Source of the DNA: JBIOJM01 sp044450785
Lineage (GTDB): Bacteria > Planctomycetota > Planctomycetia > Isosphaerales > Isosphaeraceae
Direction of reading: 5' to 3'
NCBI GenBank assembly: GCA_044450785.1
Contig: JBIOJM010000112.1
Coordinates: 1-27,183, forward strand
DNA: 27,183 bases
A model generated the notes under the pieces. The model was not told the origin of the DNA. It worked only from the letters and a program-made list of their open reading frames with translations, and ran no database searches. Position numbers and translations under genes: made by a program. Of the stretch, positions 1 to 7,214 are shown piece by piece. Numbering within the stretch: the stretch's first letter is position 1; the number at the start of each line of letters is the position of its first letter.

Positions 1-1117
1 GGCTTTTCCGGGGCGGGGGGCGCTTTCGGCCTCGTCCGCCCGGGGAACTGGGGCCCGTTCCGGGCACCGGCTCCTGTTCCAGGCCGATGATGCGACGCCG
101 GGCCCGTGCGGGGGGTGTCTGAAGCGGAGTCGAGGAGGCTGCTCGTCGCTCGCGAGGTGGCCGGGACGACGAGTCGGCGTGGAAGGATCGAGGCCGGGAC
201 ACGGTGGCGCCGGAGGCCACCTGGCGCAGCAAGTCGACTTCATGCCGCGACAGCGGGCGGCATTCGCCGGTCGGAAGTCCCTTGAGAGTGATTGGACCAA
301 CCGCGATCCGGTTAAGCGACATGACCTTGTGCCCGAGCTTGGAGAGCATCCGGCGGATCTCGCGCTTCTTGCCTTCGGCCAGGACCAGCTCGAGTTGCGT
401 GGCCTGTCCCTGACGGCCCACGATGTGCGCCCGCTTGGCGCGGACCTTGCCGTCAGACAACCAGATTCCTTCGGTAAGCTTGGCGAGCGTCTCGCGGGTG
501 GGCAGGCCGGCCACCAGCGCACGATAGAGCTTTTCCACTCCGTAGCGGGGATGCGCCAGCCGGTTGGCCAGGTCACCGTCGTTGGTCAAGATCATCAATC
601 CGGTGCTATCCTCGTCCAGACGGCCGACGGTGTAGACCCGCTCGGGAAGCTCGGGGAGGAGGTCGACCACGCGCGGGCGGCCGGCGGGGTCGAAGTTGGT
701 CGAGACGTAGCCTTTGGGCTTGTTGACCGCGAAATACACGATCGACTCGAGGCGGATCGGCTCGCCGTCGACCACGATCCGTGCCAGAGCGGCGTCGACC
801 CGGGTGCCGAGCTGGCGGGCAACCTGGCCGTCGACGGAAACCCGCCCCTGGAGGATGAGCTCCTCGCAGGACCGGCGCGAGCCGAGGCCCGCGTGTGCCA
901 ACACTTTCTGAAGCCGCTCGAGCTTCCCCGGCGCGACCGCGCCGGCCGTCGTCTGCTTGCCCGGTTTCGACCCGGCCTCGCGCCGCGAGCCAGACTGATC
1001 ACGGCGGGATGGTCCGGCCGATTGGGGACGAGGCGCCGTACCGGGGCGCCCACGTCGTGATTTTGGCGGCGCATTTGATCGAGGTCCTTCCCCAGAGAAG
1101 GAGCGGCGACGAGGCAT
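1..1117 (-). CDS. RsuA/RluB-family pseudouridine synthase (3' end outside window)
   Basis: Isomerises a specific uridine in ribosomal RNA to pseudouridine. I translated this frame by hand: it is open from the ATG at 1117 to the left edge, 372 codons with no stop. Residues 1-64 are a basic, Pro/Arg/Ser-rich leader. Residues 66-112 match an S4 RNA-binding domain (RLQKVLAHAGLGSRRSCEE). Residues 126-300 are the synthase domain, with the family motif GRLDEDSTGLMILTNDGDL at 165-183, where D168 is the expected catalytic aspartate. KKREIRRMLSKLGHKV at 250-265 is also typical. After residue 300 there is a disordered Arg/Pro/Ser-rich tail, so the true C-terminus is unknown. RsuA, RluB, RluE and RluF cannot be told apart here. 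The long leader and tail are additions to a core that is usually about 240-300 residues. It lies 137 bp downstream of aguA on the same strand and could be cotranscribed with it. Confidence 0.9.
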   Translation of the reverse strand, partial: MPRRRSFSGEGPRSNAPPKSRRGRPGTAPRPQSAGPSRRDQSGSRREAGSKPGKQTTAGAVAPGKLERLQKVLAHAGLGSRRSCEELILQGRVSVDGQVARQLGTRVDAALARIVVDGEPIRLESIVYFAVNKPKGYVSTNFDPAGRPRVVDLLPELPERVYTVGRLDEDSTGLMILTNDGDLANRLAHPRYGVEKLYRALVAGLPTRETLAKLTEGIWLSDGKVRAKRAHIVGRQGQATQLELVLAEGKKREIRRMLSKLGHKVMSLNRIAVGPITLKGLPTGECRPLSRHEVDLLRQVASGATVSRPRSFHADSSSRPPRERRAASSTPLQTPPARARRRIIGLEQEPVPGTGPSSPGGRGRKRPPPRKS

Positions 1118-1254
1118 GACTTCATTCCATTCCAGCCAGGCCGGAGCCGGGCCATCAAGGCGCCGAAGGCGGTGCGCGGGATCGTCTCCACCAACGAGTC
1201 CATCCTACTGGGTCGCCCGTGATGATGCCAGTGCTGCTCCTTGATCCGTGGGGT

Positions 1255-2391
1255 TCAGGAAGCTGAGCCGGCGGGCTGCTGCTGCGACAGGCAGTGCAAT
1301 GTGCCCAGACCGAGGACCAGGTCGACGCTGTGGATGCCGACGACCTGGCGATCGGGGAAGAGAATCGACAGGATTTCGAGCGCGGCGCGGTCGGCCGGGT
1401 CATTGAAGGTCGGGACCAGCACCAGGCCGTTGGCGATCGTGAAGTTGGCATAGCTGGCCGGCAGCCGTTGGCCTTCGAAGACGACGGCCCGGGGCATGGG
1501 CAGCTCGACGACGCGGAGCGGCTGTCCGTCCTGGTCGCAGGCCGTTCGGAGGCGGCGGAGGTTGTCCTGGAGCGGCTCGTGGTTCGGGTCTTCGGCGCGA
1601 GGCTCGACGGCCGTGACCACGGTTCGTGGATCGACGAACCGCGCGAGATCGTCGACATGCCCGTGGGTGTCGTCGCCCTCGATTCCCCTGCCCAGCCAGA
1701 CGACGTGGCGGACCCCCAGGTAGTGGGCGAAGATCTGCTCCATTTCCGCGCGGTCCAGGCCGGGGTTGCGTGCCTGGACCTCGCCGAGTAGACACTCCTC
1801 CGTCGTCAACAGCGTCCCTCGGCCGTTGACATCGATCGCGCCCCCTTCCATCACCACGCGGACGCGGCGCCCCCCCTGCTCTACCCGAGGTACCCAGCTC
1901 CGCAGGCCCAGCCACCGCGCCAGTTTGCCGGGGAGTCGATCGTCGCGGCGGTGGTTGTCGTATTTGGACCAACCGTTGAACTTCCAGTCGATCAAGGCGA
2001 CAGCGTCAGCGGCGTCGGGTGCTGGCTCGCGTTTGACGATGAACGTCGGGCCGGAGTCGCGAAGCCAGGCCCGGTCGGTGGCGGCCTTGAAGAACCGGAC
2101 CGCTTCGAGGTCGACCCCCACGGCGTCAAGCTGGTCGGCCACGCGGCGCTTCATCCCACCGCCGCGAACCACGATGTGGACTTTCTCGGCGCGGCTCAGG
2201 TAGCGGACGATCTCGGTGTAGACCCAGGGAATCGGTGCGATTTTGCCGGGCCAGTCGTCGCGGTTATGCGGCCAGGCGATCCAGGTCGCCGCGTGCGGCT
2301 CCCATTCGGCGGGCATGTGGTAGCCGAGCAGGTCGGGAGTCGAATCCGTTGGAGCAGGGCCGGCCGTGCCTGTCGAATCGCCTTGATTCAT
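1255..2391 (-). CDS. aguA: Agmatine deiminase
   Basis: Hydrolyses agmatine to N-carbamoylputrescine and ammonia in the cytoplasm, the first step of the AguA-AguB route to putrescine. The product has 378 residues, usual for the family (about 350-380). Visible family motifs are the N-terminal MPAEWEPHAATWIAWPHN, then DRAWLRDSGPTF, EGGAIDVNGRGTLLTTEECL, the histidine-bearing GDDTHGHVDDLARF, and the C-terminal GLGTLHCLSQQQP, whose cysteine (about residue 367) is the expected nucleophile. The frame stays open further upstream into aguB, but the ATG at 2391 is chosen because homology starts just after it. It also overlaps the aguB stop as ATGA (2388-2391), which suggests translational coupling. It lies downstream of aguB in the same transcript. 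Confidence 0.93.
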   Translation of the reverse strand: MNQGDSTGTAGPAPTDSTPDLLGYHMPAEWEPHAATWIAWPHNRDDWPGKIAPIPWVYTEIVRYLSRAEKVHIVVRGGGMKRRVADQLDAVGVDLEAVRFFKAATDRAWLRDSGPTFIVKREPAPDAADAVALIDWKFNGWSKYDNHRRDDRLPGKLARWLGLRSWVPRVEQGGRRVRVVMEGGAIDVNGRGTLLTTEECLLGEVQARNPGLDRAEMEQIFAHYLGVRHVVWLGRGIEGDDTHGHVDDLARFVDPRTVVTAVEPRAEDPNHEPLQDNLRRLRTACDQDGQPLRVVELPMPRAVVFEGQRLPASYANFTIANGLVLVPTFNDPADRAALEILSILFPDRQVVGIHSVDLVLGLGTLHCLSQQQPAGSAS

Positions 2392-3287
2392 GTTTGTCCT
2401 TGGTCTAGGAAACGCTGGGTGATCGGCGCATAGGCGTCGATCCGCCGGTCGCGGAGGAACGGCCAGTTGCGGCGGGTCTCCTCCTGGAGCCGCGGGTCGC
2501 AGGTGGCGATGACGACTTGTTCGGTGTCGACGCCAGCCCGCGCGATCACCCGCCCGAGCGGGTCGGCCAGGAACGAGCTGCCCCAGAATTCCAGGCCGCC
2601 GCCGGCAGGTCCTTCGTGGCCGACCCGGTTGACCGCCGCGACATACACGCCGTTGGCGATCGCGTGGCCTCGCTGAATGGTCTCCCAGGCATCCGCTTGG
2701 GCCGCGCCAAACTCGACCTTTTCGGCCGGGTGCCAGCCGATCGCCGTGGGATAAAACAGGATGTCGGCCCCCTGAAGGGCTGTCAGCCGGGCGGCTTCGG
2801 GATACCACTGGTCCCAGCAGATCAGGGTGCCGACGCGCGCAAACGACGTGTCGAAGGCCTGGAAACCGAGGTCTCCGGGCGTGAAGTAATACTTTTCGTA
2901 GTAGAGCGGGTCATCAGGGATGTGCATCTTGCGATAGCGGCCGCGGAGCGCACCGCCGGCATCGATGACGACCGCCGTGTTGTGGTAAAGGCCCGCAGCG
3001 CGGCGCTCGAAGATCGACCCCACCACGGCCATCTTCGTCTCGCTCGCGACCTGGCCCAGGACCTCGGTAGTCGGGCCCGGGATGGGCTCGGCCAGGTCGA
3101 ACCGCGCGGCCTCCTCAGCCTGGCAGAAGTACTGCGTGCGGAACAGCTCGGGCAGGCAGGCGATCTGGACACCGCGGTCCGCCGCCTGGCGCAGCATCGC
3201 ACTGGCCCGCCGCAGGTTGTCGTCCGGGTCGGTAGAACACCGCATCTGGATCAAGCCCACGTTGAACGGGCGCGGCTTCTGGTTCAT
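2388..3287 (-). CDS. aguB: N-carbamoylputrescine amidase (nitrilase superfamily)
   Basis: Hydrolyses N-carbamoylputrescine to putrescine, CO2 and ammonia, completing the agmatine route begun by the adjacent aguA. The 299 residues match the usual length. The nitrilase catalytic triad is visible: E47 in CLPELF, K120 in RYRKMHIPDDP, and C157 in LICWDQWYPEAAR. The segments YYEKYYFTPGD and WDQWYPEAARL are characteristic of the carbamoylputrescine branch rather than of general omega-amidases. The assignment is strengthened by the four-base ATGA overlap with agmatine deiminase. The ATG at 3287 sits at the start of family homology; upstream there is only a weak GCGAG ribosome site. Putrescine supply for polyamine synthesis, or use of agmatine as a nitrogen source, are both possible roles. 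Confidence 0.93.
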   Translation of the reverse strand: MNQKPRPFNVGLIQMRCSTDPDDNLRRASAMLRQAADRGVQIACLPELFRTQYFCQAEEAARFDLAEPIPGPTTEVLGQVASETKMAVVGSIFERRAAGLYHNTAVVIDAGGALRGRYRKMHIPDDPLYYEKYYFTPGDLGFQAFDTSFARVGTLICWDQWYPEAARLTALQGADILFYPTAIGWHPAEKVEFGAAQADAWETIQRGHAIANGVYVAAVNRVGHEGPAGGGLEFWGSSFLADPLGRVIARAGVDTEQVVIATCDPRLQEETRRNWPFLRDRRIDAYAPITQRFLDQGQT

Positions 3288-3443
3288 GGCGCGGGTCTCG
3301 CTCGCAAGTGATGAACGTCCGCATCGGTCTGGGCGTTTTCCATCCTAACCGGTAAGTCAAGGCGCAGCGAGATTGTCCATGAGCTCGTTCGCATCGACGG
3401 CACGGAGAGGTCCCGGCGATCGAGGAACATGGAGATTCCCCGG

Positions 3444-3472
3444 TTGATTTGACGGTGGCCAGCCGTTAGTGT
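3444..3472 (+). promoter_or_regulatory. Possible promoter of the ridA-SDR-SIS genes
   Basis: TTGATT at 3444-3449 and TAGTGT at 3467-3472 are separated by 17 bases, 65 bases before the ridA start. Both boxes match the sigma-70 consensus only partly. The site lies in the 249-bp divergent gap between aguB and ridA, where a promoter is expected. Confidence 0.3.
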
Positions 3473-3536
3473 TTGGTCCATGTCGGCTTGGAGCACTCAA
3501 TCGAACGAGCAGCATTAGAAGGGAAGGAAGATCGCC

Positions 3537-3998
3537 ATGGGAGCTGAAGCCCGCCTTGTCGAGTTAAAGCTCGAATTACCTCCCGCGCCCAAGCCGGTGG
3601 CCACGTATGTGACGGCCATACGGCATGGAGATTTGCTGTATGTCTCCGGTCACGGCCCGCTTCGTTCGGACGGAACCATGATCACCGGCAAGCTGGGGGC
3701 CGACATGGACGTGGCGGCCGGTCTAGCCGCTGCGCGGCAGACGGGCCTGGCGATCCTCGCGACCGTGCGGGCCCACGTTCAGTCGCTCGACAAGGTCGAG
3801 CGGCTGATCAAGACCCTGGGCATGGTCAACTCGACTCCTGAGTTCGCCGAGCACCCCAAGGTGATCAACGGCTTCTCCGACCTGATGAAGGACGTTTTCG
3901 GCGATGCGGGCGTGGGGACCCGAAGCGCCATCGGCATGGTCGCGTTGCCTGCGGGAATCGCCGTTGAAATCGAGGCAATTTTCCAGATCAAGGGTTGA
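3537..3998 (+). CDS. RidA family protein (YjgF/YER057c/UK114)
   Basis: Small cytoplasmic protein of the Rid family. RidA members hydrolyse reactive enamine/imine intermediates released by PLP enzymes; several paralogous subgroups have other or unknown substrates. The 153 residues are on the long side (RidA itself is about 130) and fit the subgroup of about 150 residues. Seen here are YVTAIRHGDLLYVSGHGPL near the N-terminus, and GTRSAIGMVALPAGIAVEIE near the C-terminus, where R129 corresponds to the substrate-binding arginine of active Rid proteins. The ATG at 3537 has a good ribosome site (AAGGAAG) seven bases upstream. It is the first gene of a plus-strand cluster; the SDR start lies 31 bases after its stop. 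Confidence 0.9.
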   Translation: MGAEARLVELKLELPPAPKPVATYVTAIRHGDLLYVSGHGPLRSDGTMITGKLGADMDVAAGLAAARQTGLAILATVRAHVQSLDKVERLIKTLGMVNSTPEFAEHPKVINGFSDLMKDVFGDAGVGTRSAIGMVALPAGIAVEIEAIFQIKG

Positions 3999-4029
3999 GC
4001 GGCGATGCCAATCGAGTGGGAGTCCGCGC

Positions 4030-4884
4030 GTGCCACGTCCTGGCCGGCTTGACGGCCGCACTTGTCTGATCGTCGGAGGGACCAGCGGGATCGGTCTGGC
4101 CTCGGCGCGGCGCTTCCTTCTGGAGGGGGCCCGCGTCGTCGTGGCGGGGTGCTCGCCCGAGACCGGTCGCTCGGCGCTTGATCAGCTTACCGCGCTCGGC
4201 CCGGTTTTCGAATTCACCCTCGAGCTCGCGGAGGGCGAAGGGGAAGTCGCGAGACTCTTCGCGTTTGCGCTGGAGATCCTCGGCGGGCGCCTTGACATCC
4301 TGTTCCACGTTGCCGGGATCAGCGGTCGAAAGTTTGGCGATGGCCCCTTGCACGAGTGTTCGAACGAGGGCTGGGAGCGCGTCATGCAGATCAACGCCTA
4401 CGGGGTCTTTCTGACCAATCGGGCGGCAGTTCGGTTCATGCTCGATCAACCCCTGGACGCGACCGGCCTGCGGGGTACGGTGGTGAACGTGGGGTCCGTC
4501 CTGGACCGCGCTCCCTCGCCCGCGCATTTCGGGACGCTCGCTTACGCCGCCAGCAAGGGGGCCGTCCGGGCATTGACCCTGGCGGCCGCCGCGCGGTATG
4601 CCCCGGACCGGGTCCGGTTTAATTTGCTGGCGCCCGGCTTGATCGATACACCGATGGCGGCTCGCGCCGCGACGGACCCCGGGATTCGGTCTTACCTGGC
4701 GGCCAAGCAGCCGATGGCCGGTGGTCCGGGGTCAGCCGCCGACGTGGCCGAGGCTGCCCTCTATCTCTGCGAGCCCGCGTCCCGGTTCGTCACCGGGGCC
4801 GAGCTGGTCGTCGACGGCGGCTGGTGCGTTTCCGAAGGCATCCGGGAGGGCGAGGCTCCGTCCGAGCCGCCTCATCTCCAATGA
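4030..4884 (+). CDS. Short-chain dehydrogenase/reductase (SDR) family oxidoreductase
   Basis: NAD(P)-dependent oxidoreductase of the classical SDR type; the substrate cannot be read from the sequence. The 284 residues contain the cofactor motif GGTSGIG (16-22), HVAG at 93-96 in place of NNAG, N122, a serine at 156 in NVGSV, the catalytic YAASK (Y172, K176), and APGLIDTPMA after it. The C-terminal VTGAELVVDGGW is typical. I chose the GTG at 4030 because it directly precedes the Rossmann fold (PRPGRLDGRTCLIVGG) and has GGGAG upstream. The nearby ATG at 4005 is in another frame and stops after 15 codons. The last 13 residues (REGEAPSEPPHLQ) lie beyond the fold and look like an appended repeat-derived tail. 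The stop overlaps the start of the SIS gene as ATGA, so the two are probably coupled. Confidence 0.9.
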   Translation: MPRPGRLDGRTCLIVGGTSGIGLASARRFLLEGARVVVAGCSPETGRSALDQLTALGPVFEFTLELAEGEGEVARLFAFALEILGGRLDILFHVAGISGRKFGDGPLHECSNEGWERVMQINAYGVFLTNRAAVRFMLDQPLDATGLRGTVVNVGSVLDRAPSPAHFGTLAYAASKGAVRALTLAAAARYAPDRVRFNLLAPGLIDTPMAARAATDPGIRSYLAAKQPMAGGPGSAADVAEAALYLCEPASRFVTGAELVVDGGWCVSEGIREGEAPSEPPHLQ

Positions 4885-5663
4885 CTGGTCAACCCGATGT
4901 CCTCGCCCAGTACCTGGCCGCCGTCCGGGCGGCGGTCGACGCCATCGAGGCGACTCAGTTGCCCGCCATCCGCCAGGCGGCAGCGCACTTCGCGGCGACG
5001 ATCCTCAAGGGCCGGCTGGTCCATGTCTTCGGCACCGGCCATTCGCGGATGGCCGTCGAGGAGATGTTTCCCCGGTATGGCTCGTTCCCGGGCTTCCACC
5101 CAATCGTCGAGCTATCGATGACGTACCACAATCCGGTCGTGGGGGCCAACGGCCAGCGCCAGGCGATGTTCCTGGAGAACGTTCAAGGCTTCGGCGCGGT
5201 CCTCTGGCGCAACTTCGCGACCTCGCCGGATGATGCGCTCCTGGCCATCTCCACCAGCGGCTGCAACGCCGTGACGGTCGATGTGGCGTTGGAAGCGAGC
5301 CGGCTCGGGATGTTCGTCGTGGCCCTGACATCGTCGGCACATGCGGCGGTCTCGAGCTCGCGGCACGAGTCGGGCAAGAAGCTTCACGAGGTGGCCGGGT
5401 TGGTGCTCGACCAGAAATCCCCGGCCGGCGACTCGGCCGTCTGGGTCGCCGGGTTGGAGACGCCCGTCGCCCCCCTGTCCAGCGTTACGGGCTGCACGAT
5501 CATCAACCTGCTCAAGGCCGAGGTCGCCCGCCTGCTCACCGAGGCGGGATCTCCTCCCAAGGTCCTGACCGCTGCCTGTCATCTCGGTGACGAGCGGGCG
5601 CGGCGGCTCTTCGAGGAGACTTACGACGACTACCGTAGGCGCGTGGGGGTGCTGTACCGGTAG
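4881..5663 (+). CDS. SIS-domain sugar-phosphate binding protein (UPF0309-like)
   Basis: Contains a single sugar isomerase (SIS) domain, the fold used to bind phosphorylated sugars in isomerases and in regulators. The 260-residue length and the N-terminal helical lead-in resemble the uncharacterised UPF0309 family. Visible are KGRLVHVFGTGHSRMAVEEMF (about 43-63), with the phosphosugar loop GTGHS, and LLAISTSGCNAVTVDVALEA further on, the second SIS motif with STSG. No DNA-binding domain is present, so it is not an RpiR-type regulator. The ATG at 4881 shares four bases with the SDR stop codon, and the frame before it carries no homology. Context with an SDR and a Rid protein suggests metabolism of an amino sugar or sugar derivative, but this is inference. 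Confidence 0.85.
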   Translation: MTGQPDVLAQYLAAVRAAVDAIEATQLPAIRQAAAHFAATILKGRLVHVFGTGHSRMAVEEMFPRYGSFPGFHPIVELSMTYHNPVVGANGQRQAMFLENVQGFGAVLWRNFATSPDDALLAISTSGCNAVTVDVALEASRLGMFVVALTSSAHAAVSSSRHESGKKLHEVAGLVLDQKSPAGDSAVWVAGLETPVAPLSSVTGCTIINLLKAEVARLLTEAGSPPKVLTAACHLGDERARRLFEETYDDYRRRVGVLYR

Positions 5664-5670
5664 GGAGAAG

Positions 5671-5707
5671 TAGGGTGGGTCGAGCCGCGGAGCGGCGAGG
5701 CCCACCG
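5671..5707 (+). repeat. REP-like element with imperfect inverted repeat
   Basis: Begins TAGGGTGGGTCGAGCCGCG. The arms GGTGGGTCGAGCCGC and GCGGCGAGGCCCACC flank GGA and pair with three mismatches. It lies eight bases after the SIS gene stop and could act as a transcription terminator or mRNA stabiliser. Relatives in the opposite orientation occur at 5892-5922 and 19589-19617. Confidence 0.7.
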
Positions 5708-5715
5708 CAAGGACG

Positions 5716-5813
5716 TAGCCACCGGTGTGTTGGGATGACCGGCTGACGGGAACGTCAAGCCCGTGGAAAATGAGCGGCATGGCGCTAGCCACCGGTGTGT
5801 TGGGATGACCGGC
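5716..5813 (+). repeat. 28-bp perfect direct repeat, two copies
   Basis: The 28-base sequence at 5716-5743, which starts TAGCCACCGGTGTGTTGG, recurs without change at 5786-5813, 70 bases further on. The second copy forms the loop side of the adjacent inverted repeat. Confidence 0.85.
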
Positions 5814-5888
5814 GGCTAGCGCCGTGCCGCTCACGGAGGGTCTCCGCACCGAACGGACCGTGGAAAATGAGCGGCAGGGCGCTAGCCA
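5761..5888 (+). repeat. 31-bp direct repeat (5761-5791, 5858-5888) with a 20-bp inverted repeat (5771-5790/5814-5833)
   Basis: The 31-base copies at 5761 and 5858 start CCGTGGAAAATGAGCGGCA and differ at one position. Within the first, TGAGCGGCATGGCGCTAGCC (5771-5790) pairs with GGCTAGCGCCGTGCCGCTCA (5814-5833) at 19 of 20 positions around a 23-base loop. This strong potential stem is a typical REP-like structure. Confidence 0.85.
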
Positions 5889-5891
5889 TTC

Positions 5892-5922
5892 GGTGGGCCC
5901 CACGGCGTGGAGCGCCGTTCGA
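5892..5922 (-). repeat. REP-like element, second copy
   Basis: On the minus strand this reads TCGAACGGCGCTCCACGCCG followed by TGGGGCCCACC. It closely matches the copy at 19589-19617 (TCGAACCGCGTTCCACGCCG) and the GGTGGG/CCCACC ends of the copy at 5671. Confidence 0.6.
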
Positions 5923-6183
5923 ACAAGGCACTTACTTCGAGCGCCGGCCGGATAACGTGATCTCGCTCCGTCGGAGCGTTGAAATCAGTGGAAGCCGGAC
6001 AGCCCGCGTCACCGAGGACTTCGTATCAATGAAGTCAGCGATTCTCGAGTGACTTCGCCGTTTAAGCGATCCGGCCTATTTGCCCTTACCCCCCAAAGTG
6101 CAGGGTGGCTGACCCGTCGGGGCGGCTGCGCTTTGGCGACGGTCCCAGCCTGGTCTGCCGCACCACCAGCGATTGGCTCATCC

Positions 6184-6290
6184 TCACTTGGCGGTGCCGG
6201 CGCGGGCTTCCGCTTTCGCCAGCAGCGCGTCGAACTCGGCCCAGAGGGCGCGGCAGGCTTTTTACCGGTCCTCGGGGAGAAGTGGGAGCA
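6184..6290 (-). pseudogene. Remnant of the 3' end of a Ser/Thr kinase-TPR gene
   Basis: The minus strand encodes KACRALWAEFDALLAKAEA and a few further residues before a TGA at 6186-6184. This is nearly the C-terminus of the intact kinase in this window, which ends KACRALWAEVDALLAKARAG. Immediately before KACRAL the remnant carries an in-frame TAA, and the upstream part of the reading frame is missing. The DNA match to the kinase 3' end is strong over about 70 bases, with a six-base insertion (AGCGGA). It begins exactly where the DUF7689-type gene ends. Seen: the homology and the stop. Inferred: it is a decayed or duplicated end of another kinase gene. Confidence 0.75.
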
Positions 6291-6725
6291 TTACTTGGCG
6301 ATCGATCTTTCCCGTTTCAGAAAGTGCATCCAATGGCCGTACAGGGAGCCGACCAGATCTTCCAATCGATGTTCGATATCCTGTAATTGACCGAGTTTGC
6401 TGCTCCAGAGGCCGGACTGGAGCTGCCTCGCGACATGGGTCGGAATGCCGTCAGGAGCGGCGTAGATCGCGATTTTCTCGTAGCCCTCTTCGAGGAAGGA
6501 ACCGTCGCACAAGGCGAACCCTAACTTTTCGTAGGTCGCCTCGAAGGCAGCAATGGTCTCCTCGCGAGCAACCCCCTCCGGCCAGTAGCTGTCTTCATCG
6601 GGCCACCACCAACGATCCTTGTCTTCCACAGCCCAGGCGACGCAGTTGTAGCGGATATCCTCGGGGCTCGTTTCGACGTATCCTGAACCGCGGAGGCCGG
6701 GGAACAAACTCTCCAGGTCATCCAT
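6291..6725 (-). CDS. DUF7689-like hypothetical protein
   Basis: A 144-residue soluble protein of unknown function. I recognise the pattern of the DUF7689 type: RYNCVAWAVEDKDRWWWP near the N-terminus, then YWPEGV, a helix AAFEATYEKLGFALCDG, GYEKIAIYA, GIPTHVARQLQSGLWSSKLG, and DIEHRLEDLVGSLYG. The cysteine in YNC and the histidines in PTH and IEH are conserved in the family as I remember it and might form an active site; no activity is known to me. The start at 6725 (MDDLESLFPGL) is preferred over the ATG at 6752 because it overlaps the upstream stop as TGATG. Its 3' end abuts a decayed kinase-gene fragment, so the last few residues may not be original. Confidence 0.75.
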   Translation of the reverse strand: MDDLESLFPGLRGSGYVETSPEDIRYNCVAWAVEDKDRWWWPDEDSYWPEGVAREETIAAFEATYEKLGFALCDGSFLEEGYEKIAIYAAPDGIPTHVARQLQSGLWSSKLGQLQDIEHRLEDLVGSLYGHWMHFLKRERSIAK

Positions 6726-7129
6726 CACAGGAATCCATGTTCCTTGCCCCACGTGATCCAGGCTTCGGTCATCGGACCGATCTGGCCGCGGTCGGAAGGG
6801 GGGACAGGGTCAATGCCTGTGAGGGACTTGAGTGCGGCGAACCAATGATTGGGCCGTTGCTCAAGCTCGCGGAGCAAGAGCGGCACCGCTCTTGGGCCCA
6901 GCGCGATGATCTCACGATAGGCGGGGTGTTGCACGCGCGCGGTCGATGAGGAGAGAGGAGCGACTTCCACCTGCCAAACGGCGACCAGCTCGCGGAATTT
7001 CCGCTCGAGGTCGGGGTCCTTCTGGAGTTGGGATCGGGCATCACCCTCCTCTCCTTTCGGAGGGGAGGAAAGCGAGGGGTTACCGTCGGCCTGTTCGGCT
7101 GGTGCGGGCTCGGTCTTTATCGGGGACAT
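6725..7129 (-). CDS. Small hypothetical protein paired with the DUF7689-type gene
   Basis: A 134-residue protein of unknown function. The conserved part begins at about residue 43 (RKFRELVAVWQVEVAPLSS) and continues HPAYREIIALGPRAVPLLLR, ELEQRPNHWFAALKSLTGI and EAWITWGKEHGFL. The ALGPRAVPLLLRELE segment resembles one HEAT-like helical hairpin. From memory, such proteins are common next to DUF7689 genes in planctomycetes. Residues 15-35 (including SLSSPPKGEEGDA) are a low-complexity linker encoded by a DNA hairpin and probably repeat-derived. An ATG at 7243 is in frame, but the perfect -10 box at 7220-7215 lies downstream of it, so the ATG at 7129 is preferred. Its stop overlaps the next gene by one base. 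Confidence 0.7.
   Translation of the reverse strand: MSPIKTEPAPAEQADGNPSLSSPPKGEEGDARSQLQKDPDLERKFRELVAVWQVEVAPLSSSTARVQHPAYREIIALGPRAVPLLLRELEQRPNHWFAALKSLTGIDPVPPSDRGQIGPMTEAWITWGKEHGFL
7045..7068. repeat. Hairpin-forming inverted repeat inside the coding region
   Basis: CCTCCTCTCC (7045-7054) and GGAGGGGAGG (7059-7068) pair at nine of ten positions around TTTC. It encodes the SSPPKGEEG linker of the 6725-7129 gene. Confidence 0.6.
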
Positions 7130-7214
7130 GGCGGCTATCCGATCACCTGGTTGAGCTGGTGGATCGCCGCGCCGGGGCGATCCGGGCGAAGGCGTGTTCC
7201 TCCCGCTGCCTAAC

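Larger units (their letters stand above)
5664..6183. other. Gene-free stretch made largely of REP-like repeats
   Basis: No convincing gene is seen on either strand. The first half (5671-5922) is packed with inverted and direct repeats described separately. In 5930-6183 I see no recognisable element. Short open frames here show no family motif and are not called. Confidence 0.6.

Noticed and set aside
179..1060. A 293-codon open frame on the plus strand
   Set aside because: It lies opposite the pseudouridine synthase, whose frame on the minus strand has clear S4 and GRLD motifs.
2392..2808. Upstream extension of the agmatine deiminase reading frame
   Set aside because: It overlaps aguB completely, shows no homology, and the ATG at 2391 with its ATGA overlap explains the gene.
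4005..4052. ATG just after ridA as the start of the SDR gene
   Set aside because: It is in a different frame from the Rossmann fold and ends at a stop after 15 codons.
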